A stretch of DNA of 53,458 bases from Planctomycetota bacterium (GTDB lineage: Bacteria > Planctomycetota > Phycisphaerae > UBA1845 > PWPN01), in NCBI GenBank assembly GCA_029550525.1, contig JAKPHF010000051.1:1-53458 (forward strand), read 5' to 3'. The first letter of the stretch is position 1, and each line of letters begins with the position of its first letter. The notes below the pieces were generated by a model. The model saw only the letters and a program-made list of their open reading frames with translations, searched no databases and was not told where the DNA came from. Below are positions 8,668 to 16,624 of the stretch, one piece after another. The translations under genes and the position numbers were made by a program.

Positions 8668-9630
8668 ATGTCCACGCTGACGTTTGCCCGATTCGTGCTT
8701 GTCGTGGCACCCCTCACACTGACGTCCCTGGCGGCGGCTCAGCGGCAGCCCGCCTCCATGAACCGTCGCAGCATCTGGGACGATACTCGCCTGCGCCAGC
8801 GCTTCTATGACCGCACCATCGATCGATATCTGCACGACCTCTCGCAGGCCTACGAACTCACGGACGAGCAACAAGAACAGGTTCGCGCCCGGCTCGAGGC
8901 ACTCAAGGAAGAGCAGCAGACCTATTCCGACCAGGTTCGCGACGAGATGAGTCGGTATCGAGAAGAGTTGGCAGAGTTGTGGCGCAGCCAGCGGCTGGGC
9001 GAGTCGGTCGACGCGGAAAGGATGCAAGAGTTGACGCGCCGCATGCAGGAACACTGGCAGGCAGCCCCGCTGTTGAACCCGCAGAAGATGCTCAGCCAGA
9101 TCGAGCAACTCCTGCCCGCCGAGCAGGTCCGCAAGGGCCGGACCAAGTGGGACGCCCTCCGAGCCGAGCGCATCGCCGAGTGGACCGAACGGTTCTCCGC
9201 CTTCCGCCAGCAGGGGGGCTACGTCCCCGGCACAGCCGGTGACTCCTGGGAACGCTTCGTCGAGGCGTTCTGTGCGAAGTTCGAGCTGGATGAGGCCCAG
9301 CGGGCTAGTGCCATGTCCATCCTGCGGGACGTTCAGGCTCGTCGCGATCAGTACCGCACGAGCCACGCCGACGAGCTCGAAGCGGCTAACCAGATTGACG
9401 ATGCCCGCTTCCGTGCCGAGCGAATCGAGCAGCTCATGCAACCGATCGGCAGCCTGTACGAGGAACTTCGCAGTCGGCTCGATCGGATCCCAACGTCGGC
9501 TCAGATCGAGGCTGCCCGCCAGACGATTTCCACGAGCCAACCGGCCAGCGCTCCGGCCACGGCGACGCGGCCCTCGGACATGGTCCGCGTGCAGCCCGCA
9601 CGCCCATTCCGTCCGAACCGGGACCGGTGA
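8668..9630 (+). CDS. Secreted, helix-rich hypothetical protein, 320 aa
   Basis: I do not recognise a named family. The start is ATG at 8668, preceded by GGGAGGAG 7 bases upstream; an in-frame ATG 39 bases earlier lacks a ribosome site and would spoil the signal peptide. Residues 1-25 form a Sec signal peptide (FARFVLVVAPLTLTSLAAAQ). The mature part is almost all charged helix, with stretches such as ELTDEQQEQVRARLEALKEEQ that recall periplasmic Spy/CpxP-like or metal-responsive helical proteins. The tail is Ser/Pro/Ala-rich. An export-zone structural or chaperone-like role is possible but not shown. Confidence 0.8.
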   Translation: MSTLTFARFVLVVAPLTLTSLAAAQRQPASMNRRSIWDDTRLRQRFYDRTIDRYLHDLSQAYELTDEQQEQVRARLEALKEEQQTYSDQVRDEMSRYREELAELWRSQRLGESVDAERMQELTRRMQEHWQAAPLLNPQKMLSQIEQLLPAEQVRKGRTKWDALRAERIAEWTERFSAFRQQGGYVPGTAGDSWERFVEAFCAKFELDEAQRASAMSILRDVQARRDQYRTSHADELEAANQIDDARFRAERIEQLMQPIGSLYEELRSRLDRIPTSAQIEAARQTISTSQPASAPATATRPSDMVRVQPARPFRPNRDR

Positions 9631-9704
9631 GCCCGAAGGACGCCGGGGTCACGTCGATCCATCTTGCTAAGACCGGCCGTGGCGTGCGTTCACAACGCTG
9701 TCGG

Positions 9705-10157
9705 TCAGTCGTGGCAGGTGAAGCCGACGCGCTCGGCGAGGCGGCGGCCTTCCGGATCGCGGATGAAAAGCGTGTCGATCTCGCCGGGACCGTAGCCCAG
9801 ACCGTTGTACACGAACACCGCGGTTCCCTCGACGCAGGAGGGGTGATCGGTGGTCAGGCGACCCGAGCGAATGATACCGCCGCGGGCAAACTGAGCCTTG
9901 CAGGAGTACTCAATCACGCCGTTCTCGGACAGCCGCCGGCCCCGCCGGCTTCCGGGCGGACCGAGGGCGGACGCCGATGCGGGGCGGGATCTCTGACGGG
10001 ATGCCGTCTTAGCCTGCTGCTTCTGAACCAAGCTGGCCGGCAGGTGAATGGTGCAGTAGTGGCCGATCCCACTGCACGCCCTGAACTCCTCGACCGTCAA
10101 TTGTTCGTTGCAGATTCTGCACCTGGCCCCGACTTTCCGTTGCGGCTCACTCGACAT
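9705..10157 (-). CDS. Small Cys-rich hypothetical protein, 150 aa
   Basis: Not recognised. Taken from ATG at 10157 (MSSEPQRK); an in-frame ATG at 10184 is possible, and neither has a strong ribosome site. The N-terminus carries CRICNEQL, then C-S-G-I-G-H-Y-C and a His, which looks like a small zinc-binding knuckle. A basic Ser/Arg-rich linker follows, then a C-terminal domain with three more Cys (YSCKAQF, HPSCVEG, GFTCHD). It converges on the secreted-protein gene at 8668-9630, 75 bases away. Confidence 0.65.
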   Translation of the reverse strand: MSSEPQRKVGARCRICNEQLTVEEFRACSGIGHYCTIHLPASLVQKQQAKTASRQRSRPASASALGPPGSRRGRRLSENGVIEYSCKAQFARGGIIRSGRLTTDHPSCVEGTAVFVYNGLGYGPGEIDTLFIRDPEGRRLAERVGFTCHD

Positions 10158-10307
10158 TGATTGACCGTATCTACCTGTAAACACACGAATTTACGCACTC
10201 TTACATTTCGGCTTCGCATTATAGCACGGATCGCGTCTCGCTCCGAACGCCGGCAAACGAGCTTTCCGGCGGGGGCTGCAACGCCTCGATGGTCTTGCAG
10301 GTCGGTC

Positions 10308-10336
10308 TTGACGAGCTAGGGCGATTCTCGCATAAT
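10308..10336 (+). promoter_or_regulatory. Sigma-70-type promoter for tRNA-Tyr
   Basis: TTGACG at 10308-10313 and CATAAT at 10331-10336 with a 17-bp spacer; transcription would start near 10343, 40 bases before the tRNA. A TATAAT at 10360-10365 could serve as a second -10 but lacks a good -35. Confidence 0.65.
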
Positions 10337-10383
10337 GTGGGTCTGCGCCACGCGTTGCGTATAATCGCATGCGGGTTCTGCAG

Positions 10384-10466
10384 GGGCGTGTGCCCGAGTG
10401 GACAAAGGGGACGGGCTGTAAACCCGTTGGTTTATACCTTCGGTGGTTCGAATCCACCCGCGCCCA
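10384..10466 (+). tRNA. tRNA-Tyr (GTA anticodon)
   Basis: Class II tRNA of 83 nt with all stems visible. The 7-bp acceptor is GGGCGTG with CGCGCCC, closed with one G-T pair. The anticodon stem is ACGGG with CCCGT around loop CTGTAAA, GTA at 10418-10420. A long variable arm is present, and the T arm is GGTGG, TTCGAAT, CCACC. The discriminator is A at 10466. CCA is not encoded. Its own promoter and terminator flank it. Confidence 0.97.
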
Positions 10467-10482
10467 TTTCGCAAACGATGAT

Positions 10483-10517
10483 GCAAGCCCCGCCATCGAG
10501 CGGGGCTTGCGCGTTTA
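10483..10517 (+). terminator. Rho-independent-like terminator after tRNA-Tyr
   Basis: A perfect 10-bp stem, GCAAGCCCCG (10483-10492) with CGGGGCTTGC (10501-10510), 8-nt loop, followed by gcgttta. It is 16 bases past the tRNA. Confidence 0.75.
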
Positions 10518-10586
10518 TGGACCGGGAACGGGGCCAGCCCCGGAGCGGCTGCGGAGGTGCCGGAGGCTGCGAGGAGGAAGTCGAGC

Positions 10587-11333
10587 GTGCAGATCCGAGG
10601 CATCCTTTTCGACTGGGGCGGGACGCTGGCTCACGTGGACGGTCAGACCGACGCCTTGTTGCGGGGGGCGGCCGAGGCGCTCCGTCGGCTGGCTGGACAG
10701 GCCGACCCGTCGCTGGTGCAGAGTATGCTGGCGGCCGCCGTCGAGGCGGAGAAAGCGGCATCGAATCACCCTGAGTACCGCGAGGTGGACTTGGCCGAGC
10801 TCCTGCACGACTGGGCCGGCGCTCATGGACTCGCCTGGGCCGACGGTCAGTTGGATGCCGCACTGGCGACTATCTGCGGCCATTGGGTGGGGGCGGCGCT
10901 GACGCCCGTGCACGGAGTTCGCGAGACGCTAGAGGCCCTGCGTGCCATGGGAATGACCATCGGTCTGGTCAGCAACTGCTTCATTCCACCCAGTTATTGC
11001 CACGACGAGTTGCGACAGCAGGGCATCGCCCACCTTTTCGACTGCACGGTCTTCTCCAGCGGCGTGGGGTATCGCAAGCCATCGCGGCACATCTATCGGC
11101 AGGCTTTGCGAGAACTCGCGGCGGCGGGCGGTCCGGCGGACGTCGGCCAGATTCTGTTCGTGGGAGATTCGCCCGCGTACGACGTCATGGCTCCGGCGGC
11201 GCTGGGCATGAAGACCGCGCTGGTCAGCAGTCACACCGGACTGTGGCCGGCCGAAGACTACGAGCGGGCCCAGCCGGACTTGCGGATCGACTCGGTCGCT
11301 GAATTGCCCGCGCTCCTGGCGGATCTGTCGTAA
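10587..11333 (+). CDS. HAD-superfamily hydrolase (subfamily I), 248 aa
   Basis: Predicted haloacid-dehalogenase-fold phosphatase. I chose GTG at 10587 because GGAGGAAG stands 7 bases before it and the catalytic motif follows at once: ILFDWGGTLAHVDG. In this motif the second Asp of the usual DxDxT is Gly, a change seen in a subgroup of subfamily IA proteins. Motif II is LVSNCF, motif III the Lys in GYRKPSRHIY, and motif IV is GDSPAYDV. A helical cap lies between motifs I and II. Loss of the second Asp, the usual general acid/base, may limit phosphatase activity. The substrate is unknown. Confidence 0.88.
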   Translation: MQIRGILFDWGGTLAHVDGQTDALLRGAAEALRRLAGQADPSLVQSMLAAAVEAEKAASNHPEYREVDLAELLHDWAGAHGLAWADGQLDAALATICGHWVGAALTPVHGVRETLEALRAMGMTIGLVSNCFIPPSYCHDELRQQGIAHLFDCTVFSSGVGYRKPSRHIYRQALRELAAAGGPADVGQILFVGDSPAYDVMAPAALGMKTALVSSHTGLWPAEDYERAQPDLRIDSVAELPALLADLS

Positions 11334-11452
11334 TCGCCAATCCTCGCGCAGACAGAAAAGCACGCGCCAAGCGGGCCGCGCGCGTCAATCGACAGTGATC
11401 TCATACGTGGATGGCCACATGCCTTGCCGACGTGGTCGGTTGAAGGCGCCTA

Positions 11453-11668
11453 TCACGGCCAGGAACGAGTCCGCCAGGGCGAAAGGCTGCTGGTATCCTC
11501 GTTGAGCCAGAGCAGATCCCAGTCGTCGTTGAACTGGCGAGCATCGATATCCAGCACCTGGCGATGGCGTTCGGCACGCTCGCGACGAGTAATGGCCATG
11601 CCGTCGCCACAGCCGGTCAGAGCGAACGTAGAGGCAACAACGACGAAAAGGATTGCCCAGCGAATCAT
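11453..11668 (-). CDS. Small putative lipoprotein, 71 aa
   Basis: ATG at 11668, with GGAG/GAGG about 10 bases upstream. Residues 1-19 are a lipoprotein signal (IRWAILFVVVASTFALTGC) with lipobox LTGC, Cys19. The mature part is about 50 residues of charged sequence (RRERAERHRQVLDIDARQ), then DDWDLLWLNEDTSSLSPW, a Trp-rich end. No enzyme motif is visible. It is likely anchored to a membrane; function unknown. Confidence 0.7.
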   Translation of the reverse strand: MIRWAILFVVVASTFALTGCGDGMAITRRERAERHRQVLDIDARQFNDDWDLLWLNEDTSSLSPWRTRSWP

Positions 11669-11825
11669 ACCGCGCCTCGCTCCAGGGGGATCCGGCAGCA
11701 GATGCCGGAGCCGAAAACACCAGTCGCCGTGAAGGCGACCACAGGGGCATTGCGGCCCTGCCGCAATCGGAAAGTCGGAACAAATCCGATTCTAGACGAA
11801 CTTCCGCTGAACTGTCAACGCATGG

Positions 11826-12281
11826 TCACGGCGCCGGCTCGGCCGGCTGCGACTGACTGAACCTCAGATGTGCCTTCAAGTTCTCGACCGTCTTGGGGCC
11901 GATCCCGCGCACGCGGGCGAGGTCCTCGGGGACGCGGAACACGGGCTGGTCGGAGCCCGACGCATGCTCCCGGCGGTACTCGACGATGCGCTTGGCCATG
12001 ACCTCGCCGATGCCGGGCAGCCGCATCAACTCAGGCCAGTCTGCCATGTTGGGGTCGATCCTCTCATCGTCCGCAGCTGCCCCGGGCTCCTGTTGGCCCG
12101 CTACAACCAGATCGCCGGGCACGTGTTCGGTCCCGATCGGCTCCGAAATCACCAGCGGCAGGCACCAGCGGGCGATGAGGGCGTAAACCAGAACACCGCC
12201 CAGAAGCACATAGCAGCTTAGCCACAGTCCGCGGGGAGCTCGGGACGCCCATGGCGTGATGGCAGGGGGCTCAGAGGGCAT
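11826..12281 (-). CDS. comEA: ComEA-like helix-hairpin-helix protein, 151 aa
   Basis: An N-terminal membrane anchor (about residues 17-45, LWLSCYVLLGGVLVYALIARW) is followed by a linker and a ComEA-type double HhH: IDPNMADWPELMRLPGIGEVMAKRIVEYR, then FRVPEDLARVRGIGPKTVENLKAHL. ComEA binds incoming double-stranded DNA in natural transformation, often alongside type IV pili; a pilus operon with PilT lies 3.5 kb away. No comEC or comF is in the window, so competence is only a possibility. Small HhH proteins of this type may also have other DNA roles. Confidence 0.85.
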   Translation of the reverse strand: MPSEPPAITPWASRAPRGLWLSCYVLLGGVLVYALIARWCLPLVISEPIGTEHVPGDLVVAGQQEPGAAADDERIDPNMADWPELMRLPGIGEVMAKRIVEYRREHASGSDQPVFRVPEDLARVRGIGPKTVENLKAHLRFSQSQPAEPAP

Positions 12282-12328
12282 GAGCTATACCCCTATGAGA
12301 TGGAGAGCGCCGGTTCCGGGCGGCGTGT

Positions 12329-13831
12329 TCAACGCGTCGCCGGCGGCCTGCGGGTGGCCGCGTGCAACTGCGTCCGAATGGCCGCAAGCGTCTTGTACCC
12401 CAGCTTGGGCGTCAAATCCGGGTACAGCAGCCCGCCCGAGGGAATCAACGAATTCTCCGGCTGATCGACCAGTTCGCTCCAGGTGACGCTTTCGACGAAC
12501 GGCTTGCTCAGCGCGATGGAGGTGAACTCCTTGATCCAGTGCGCCTGCACGCTCTCGTCCCAGGGCTTGCGCCACGAACCGCCGATGCTGCTGATCGGCC
12601 GGTCGGTGGGGGAGGACGAGGGCACCTGAACGGCCGTCAGGTGCACGGGTTTGCCGAAGTTGCCCAGCCGATCGAGCTTTTCGGACACCTGGAACATGTC
12701 GCGGACGTACATGCCGTCGGCGGCAGCTCCGAAGAGAATCTGAGCGCCCAGCCCGTCGAAGCTCACGCCACTCTGCACCACCATGTCCGCGTAGAGCATG
12801 GGCGGAATGGTCCGCTGGTTGCGGGCGTAGTACTCACCCCAGGGGGCGGTGATGTTGATGACGGCATGAGCCCGCGGAGCCAATTGCTTGACCATGGCCG
12901 TGCTCACCCGCGTGATTTCCATCAACTGCTCAAACGTGAAGTTGAAGGTGTTGTCCGAATGGACACCGCTTATCACGTCCCAGTGAAAGACGTAATTGCC
13001 GTAGCGCTCGACGACTCGCCGCACGTGATCGAAGATCAGGTTGCGGACGGTCTCGAAGTCGGTCTCGTACATAGCCAGCCAGTCGGGCAACTGGCTTTCC
13101 TGGAAGTTTACGAGCGGACCGGCGTGGATGGGGATCCGGTTGCGGGTCAACCACTCGATCCACGTATCGAACAGCCGCCAGTTGTATTCCTGCTGCTTGG
13201 GCTCGAGCAGACGCCATGAAATCGGCAGGTGGGCGTAGTCGAACCCGTCTTTGAGCAACTGACGATACACCTCGGACGTGTTCCGCGGGTCCAGCGTGCA
13301 GCCGATCGTCCGTCGCGAGAACGCGTGGTTCTGCTTGCGGCGGGTCAGGAAGATGTCGGCGTGGAACTGGCTGAGCTTTTCGCCGGCGATGATCGCCAGT
13401 TGCAGGGCCTTCTCCGCCGTGCGGAACTGCTCGGAGAAGTCTTCCATCTTGACGGCTTCGACGAAAAGGTCGCGGGCCTTGTCGATCTCGGCGGCCACCG
13501 GCTGGAACCCGTCGAAGTCGAACAGACCCCAGTCCTCCCGTTTCTGGCTCATGCGCATGAGCCGGCCGCGGACCAGTTCGAGGGGCAGGTTGTACGTTCG
13601 TTCCCGCTCGACCAGGCGCGACGTCTCGAGCATGAGGTTGCCGCAACCCGGAACCGGCCACAGGATCGCCAGACCGGCCGGCCCTTCCGCCCGTTTCTGG
13701 CAGGTCAACACAGAGTCCTTGTACTCAATCTCGGCGCGCAGGGGGACCCCGTCACTGCCAATCAAGTAAGCACCGGCGAGCGAGATCTCCCGGGTGGCGT
13801 CGCCGTTTTCGTCAACCGCAAAGCGAAGCAT
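12329..13831 (-). CDS. GH10-fold protein lacking both catalytic glutamates, 500 aa
   Basis: The C-terminal 330 residues look like a glycoside hydrolase family 10 (xylanase) barrel: FDYAHLPISWRLLEPKQQEYNW, IPIHAGPLVNFQESQLPDWL, then FHWDVISGVHSD and GKPVHLTAVQV. In GH10 the acid/base lies in WDVVNE and the nucleophile in ITE. Here those places hold Gly (about residue 289) and Ala (about residue 400), counted from ATG at 13831, which has GGAAG 6 bases upstream. The first 170 residues resemble a beta-rich N-terminal domain, plausibly carbohydrate-binding, plus a helical linker. No signal peptide is seen. It may bind sugar without cleaving it, or use other residues. Confidence 0.8.
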   Translation of the reverse strand: MLRFAVDENGDATREISLAGAYLIGSDGVPLRAEIEYKDSVLTCQKRAEGPAGLAILWPVPGCGNLMLETSRLVERERTYNLPLELVRGRLMRMSQKREDWGLFDFDGFQPVAAEIDKARDLFVEAVKMEDFSEQFRTAEKALQLAIIAGEKLSQFHADIFLTRRKQNHAFSRRTIGCTLDPRNTSEVYRQLLKDGFDYAHLPISWRLLEPKQQEYNWRLFDTWIEWLTRNRIPIHAGPLVNFQESQLPDWLAMYETDFETVRNLIFDHVRRVVERYGNYVFHWDVISGVHSDNTFNFTFEQLMEITRVSTAMVKQLAPRAHAVINITAPWGEYYARNQRTIPPMLYADMVVQSGVSFDGLGAQILFGAAADGMYVRDMFQVSEKLDRLGNFGKPVHLTAVQVPSSSPTDRPISSIGGSWRKPWDESVQAHWIKEFTSIALSKPFVESVTWSELVDQPENSLIPSGGLLYPDLTPKLGYKTLAAIRTQLHAATRRPPATR

Positions 13832-13919
13832 GAGCACTTCCGAATAAAGGTATGTATGATTCCATCAGTCTCTGCTCGTGCTCCACGCCGAACGAAAACC
13901 GCCTCCAACCGTACTCCGC

Positions 13920-13984
13920 ATGGTCCCCGGCAAGGTTCCCCCGTGGTTCCCGGCAAGGCTCCTTGTGGTTCCCGGCAGGCACCG
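13920..13984. repeat. Three imperfect copies of a ~22-bp unit
   Basis: Three tandem units around the core ggttcccggcaagg (first copy ggtccccggcaagg, third shortened to ggttcccggcagg) in the 292-base gap between the GH10-fold gene and mutY, about 90 bases upstream of the former's start. The rest of the gap shows no gene. Confidence 0.7.
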
Positions 13985-14123
13985 CAGTCTATTGTATCGC
14001 TGGGTAAAGCTCAAGCGAGCCGCCCCAAATCGCGCCGCCGCCGAGCCTTGACCTGGTGAATGTTTTCGGCGAGGCAAATGGGCAGTCAAGATTGAAGCCT
14101 CGATCCCCATCAGGAAGAGGAGC

Positions 14124-15317
14124 ATGCGAAACGAAGTACGGCGTCCGGTGATACCCCCGGACAGTTCCTCGCGGTCACGAATCCGGCGGCGTTTGCTCGC
14201 CTGGTACGACGGTCACAAGCGGGATCTGCCCTGGCGGCGCCGGGCCGGCGACGCGTACGCCCAGATGCTGGCCGAGCTCATGCTCCAGCAGACACAGGTC
14301 GCAACAGTCATCGGTTACTACGAGCGATTCATTGCCCGATTCCCCACGGTCGCCGATCTGGCCCGGGCCGACCTGGACGAGGTCCTGGCGTTGTGGTCGG
14401 GCCTGGGCTATTACAGCCGGGCCCGGCACCTTCACGCGGCCGCCCGGGCGATCGTCGAGCACCACGGCGGGGTGGTGCCCTCCCACGTCCATCAATTGAT
14501 GTCGTTACCCGGCATTGGTCGTTACACCGCCGGAGCGATCGCTTCGATTGCCTACGGTCGGCGGGCTGCCGTTCTCGACGGGAATGTCGTGCGGGTGCTC
14601 ATGCGGTTGCTCGCCTTGGAGGATGATCCCAAGCGGCCCGCGTTGCGCGAACAACTCTGGTCCGTTGCCGAGCAGTTGCTGCCCCGGTCACGATGCGGGG
14701 ACTTCAACCAAGCCCTCATGGAGTTGGGGGCAACCGTGTGCCGGCCGGGAATCCCGGACTGTGACGAGTGCCCGCTTCGCGCGGATTGCCGAGGGCATGA
14801 GCGCGGTCTGGTCGACCGCATCCCACCGCCGGCTCGTCGAGCCACGGTCAGGTCCGTGGAGTACGTGGTCGCGGCGATTCGTCATGGCGGCCGAATGCTC
14901 TTCGTTCAACGGCCCCTGACCGGGCTCTGGGCGGGTCTGTGGGAACTGCCGAGCGAGCCGCTCGCTGCCGGCGAGACGGCCGGCGACGGCCTGCGGCGGC
15001 TGCGGGAACGCCTTCCCCCGAAGTGCCGAATAAAAGACGCCGAGGCTGGGACGGCCACTCGGCAACTGACGCATCGAACTGTCTTGTTCCACGTTTATGA
15101 GGGGAGGGCGGCTTCGGCGGCCTTGCCCGCGACGGCCTCATACGGAGTCTCCACCGGTCCGCGAACTGGTAAACGCTCGGCTCGGACAGGTCCGAAGTCG
15201 TCCGGCTCTGCTTCCGCCGGCCCGCCGGCGCGCTGGTTACGTCCGGATGAGCTCTCCCAGATCGGGCTGAGCCGGGCCGGCCTGGCCGTGCTGCAACTCC
15301 TCCGCTGGTCCGCCTGA
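14124..15317 (+). CDS. mutY: A/G-specific adenine DNA glycosylase MutY, 397 aa
   Basis: Base-excision repair enzyme that removes adenine opposite 8-oxoguanine. The HhH-GPD domain (residues ~20-205) has the catalytic Glu51 in AELMLQQTQV, the hairpin LPGIGRYTAGAI at 128-139 and catalytic Asp152 in AVLDGNVVRV. The [4Fe-4S] cluster ligands are C206, C213, C216 and C222 with the usual 6-2-5 spacing. A C-terminal NUDIX-like 8-oxoG recognition domain starts near 240 (VRSVEYVVAAIRHGGRMLFVQRP), with a Ser/Gly-rich insertion near 340-365. AGGAG precedes the ATG. Confidence 0.96.
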   Translation: MRNEVRRPVIPPDSSSRSRIRRRLLAWYDGHKRDLPWRRRAGDAYAQMLAELMLQQTQVATVIGYYERFIARFPTVADLARADLDEVLALWSGLGYYSRARHLHAAARAIVEHHGGVVPSHVHQLMSLPGIGRYTAGAIASIAYGRRAAVLDGNVVRVLMRLLALEDDPKRPALREQLWSVAEQLLPRSRCGDFNQALMELGATVCRPGIPDCDECPLRADCRGHERGLVDRIPPPARRATVRSVEYVVAAIRHGGRMLFVQRPLTGLWAGLWELPSEPLAAGETAGDGLRRLRERLPPKCRIKDAEAGTATRQLTHRTVLFHVYEGRAASAALPATASYGVSTGPRTGKRSARTGPKSSGSASAGPPARWLRPDELSQIGLSRAGLAVLQLLRWSA

Positions 15318-15479
15318 CGCCACGTTTGGCGCCCGCGTCCGCTCGTACGCGCTCTGGGCACCTGCGCTCTGCTTGAGAATCCCGGCCGCTGGCGTCCTAG
15401 CGAGTGCCGGGCCAATCGATCCTAAATCACGTCAAATCATAGTCTTGGGCAATTTTCGTTGCACTCGGCGGACTCGTAG

Positions 15480-15507
15480 TTGAGATCCAGTCTCAATTGG
15501 CTATAAT
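15480..15507 (+). promoter_or_regulatory. Promoter with overlapping inverted repeat upstream of the H-X9-DG prepilin
   Basis: TTGAGA (15480-15485), 16-bp spacer, TATAAT (15502-15507). TTGAGA is also the left half of a perfect inverted repeat, TTGAGA tccag TCTCAA (15480-15496), covering the -35 and half the spacer, so a dimeric regulator could block this promoter. The start would be near 15514, 56 bases before the chosen start codon. Confidence 0.65.
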
Positions 15508-15569
15508 CCGCTCTAAAGCGAATGAGTCTCAGTCTCTATATGTGGTGCTTTTGTTCAGGAGCTACGACA

Positions 15570-16493
15570 ATGGCGCGAAGTGGAAGACATGCCAATGGAC
15601 GAGTCGTGAACGCCGCTGCCGGTATCGAGCGGGCATCCGCGTTCACGTTGATTGAAGTGCTGGTCGTGGTCTCGATCATCGCATTGCTGGTGGCGATCCT
15701 GCTGCCCGCGCTGGTCGCGGCGAGACGGCAGGCTCAGGCCTCCGTGTGCCTGAGCAACCAGAAGCAGATCGGGATCGGCTTGTGTGGGTACGTTCTCAAT
15801 AACAAGGACCGCTACCCGGAGCATTCCTCGCTTTCGAGCGTGGTGCCACGGACGCGGTGGCCGGATTACCTACACCGCTACATGCGCGAGACCAAGGTCT
15901 ATCTTTGCCCCGGTCTGACCGATCGGCAGAAGCAGGATTTCAAGAAGCCTTTCGCGCATACCGTGGATCCGACGACCGGCGCGGTGACGCCGGCCACGCG
16001 GTATCACGGCGGCTACGGATACAACTTCCAGTACCTGGGCAACTCGCGGGTCAAGACCGGCGGGCAGGCGCTCCCTGAGTGGGCTCAGCCGTTTCACGCC
16101 AGTGTTTCCGACATCCGTGTGCCCGGCCAGACGCTGGCGGTCGCGGACACGCGCGGTTCGCGGCAAGGCGATCCAAACCGCGAACCCGGACAGGGCAGTG
16201 CGGCTGTGTACGTGATCGATCCGCCTCTCGGAAGCCGCGACCTCGGCTCGCGGGGCAGCCGGTCTGGAAACGATCCCGCCAGAGACAACATGTGGTATGA
16301 AGGCGGCACCGAGCCGGAAGAGGAGGAGAACGTCCGCAGCCGTCCGGATGATCGCCATATAGGCAAGGTCAACGCTTCATTCGCCGACGGCCACGCCGAA
16401 GCCATGGCGCTGAACGTACTGGACGGCCGGCACAGAGGCGGTCCGGGCGATAACCGGTATTACAACGGTCTTTTCGATCCCGACCGGCGGTGA
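15570..16493 (+). CDS. Prepilin-type protein with H-X9-DG domain, 307 aa
   Basis: A planctomycete-type prepilin-like protein. ATG at 15570 has GGAG 8-9 bases upstream; an in-frame ATG at 15522 would start nearly on the predicted transcription start. A basic leader of about 25 residues ends RASA, then [19 protein letters not shown] with Glu at +5. The core holds [22 protein letters not shown], usual for this group, and the C-terminus has the box [12 protein letters not shown] (His, nine residues, Asp-Gly). It is apart from the pilus operon and on the other strand. Such proteins are numerous in planctomycetes; what they build is not well known. Confidence 0.93.
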   Translation: MARSGRHANGRVVNAAAGIERASAFTLIEVLVVVSIIALLVAILLPALVAARRQAQASVCLSNQKQIGIGLCGYVLNNKDRYPEHSSLSSVVPRTRWPDYLHRYMRETKVYLCPGLTDRQKQDFKKPFAHTVDPTTGAVTPATRYHGGYGYNFQYLGNSRVKTGGQALPEWAQPFHASVSDIRVPGQTLAVADTRGSRQGDPNREPGQGSAAVYVIDPPLGSRDLGSRGSRSGNDPARDNMWYEGGTEPEEEENVRSRPDDRHIGKVNASFADGHAEAMALNVLDGRHRGGPGDNRYYNGLFDPDRR

Positions 16494-16624
16494 GCGACTC
16501 GGTCTCACATCCGGACGATCGACAGAATTTCGGCCGGTTGATCGACTGATTGTCATTGCAAAAGCTTTGGCATATCCTGTCAGGCTAAACCGGAACCTCT
16601 ACCTTCTCGACCGGAGGACATGCC

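Noticed and set aside
10191..10603. Minus-strand open frames across the tRNA
   Set aside because: They cover tRNA-Tyr and its terminator; no ribosome site.
15522..15569. Earlier start for the H-X9-DG prepilin
   Set aside because: It lies only about 8 bases from the predicted transcription start; ATG 15570 has a ribosome site and gives a normal leader.
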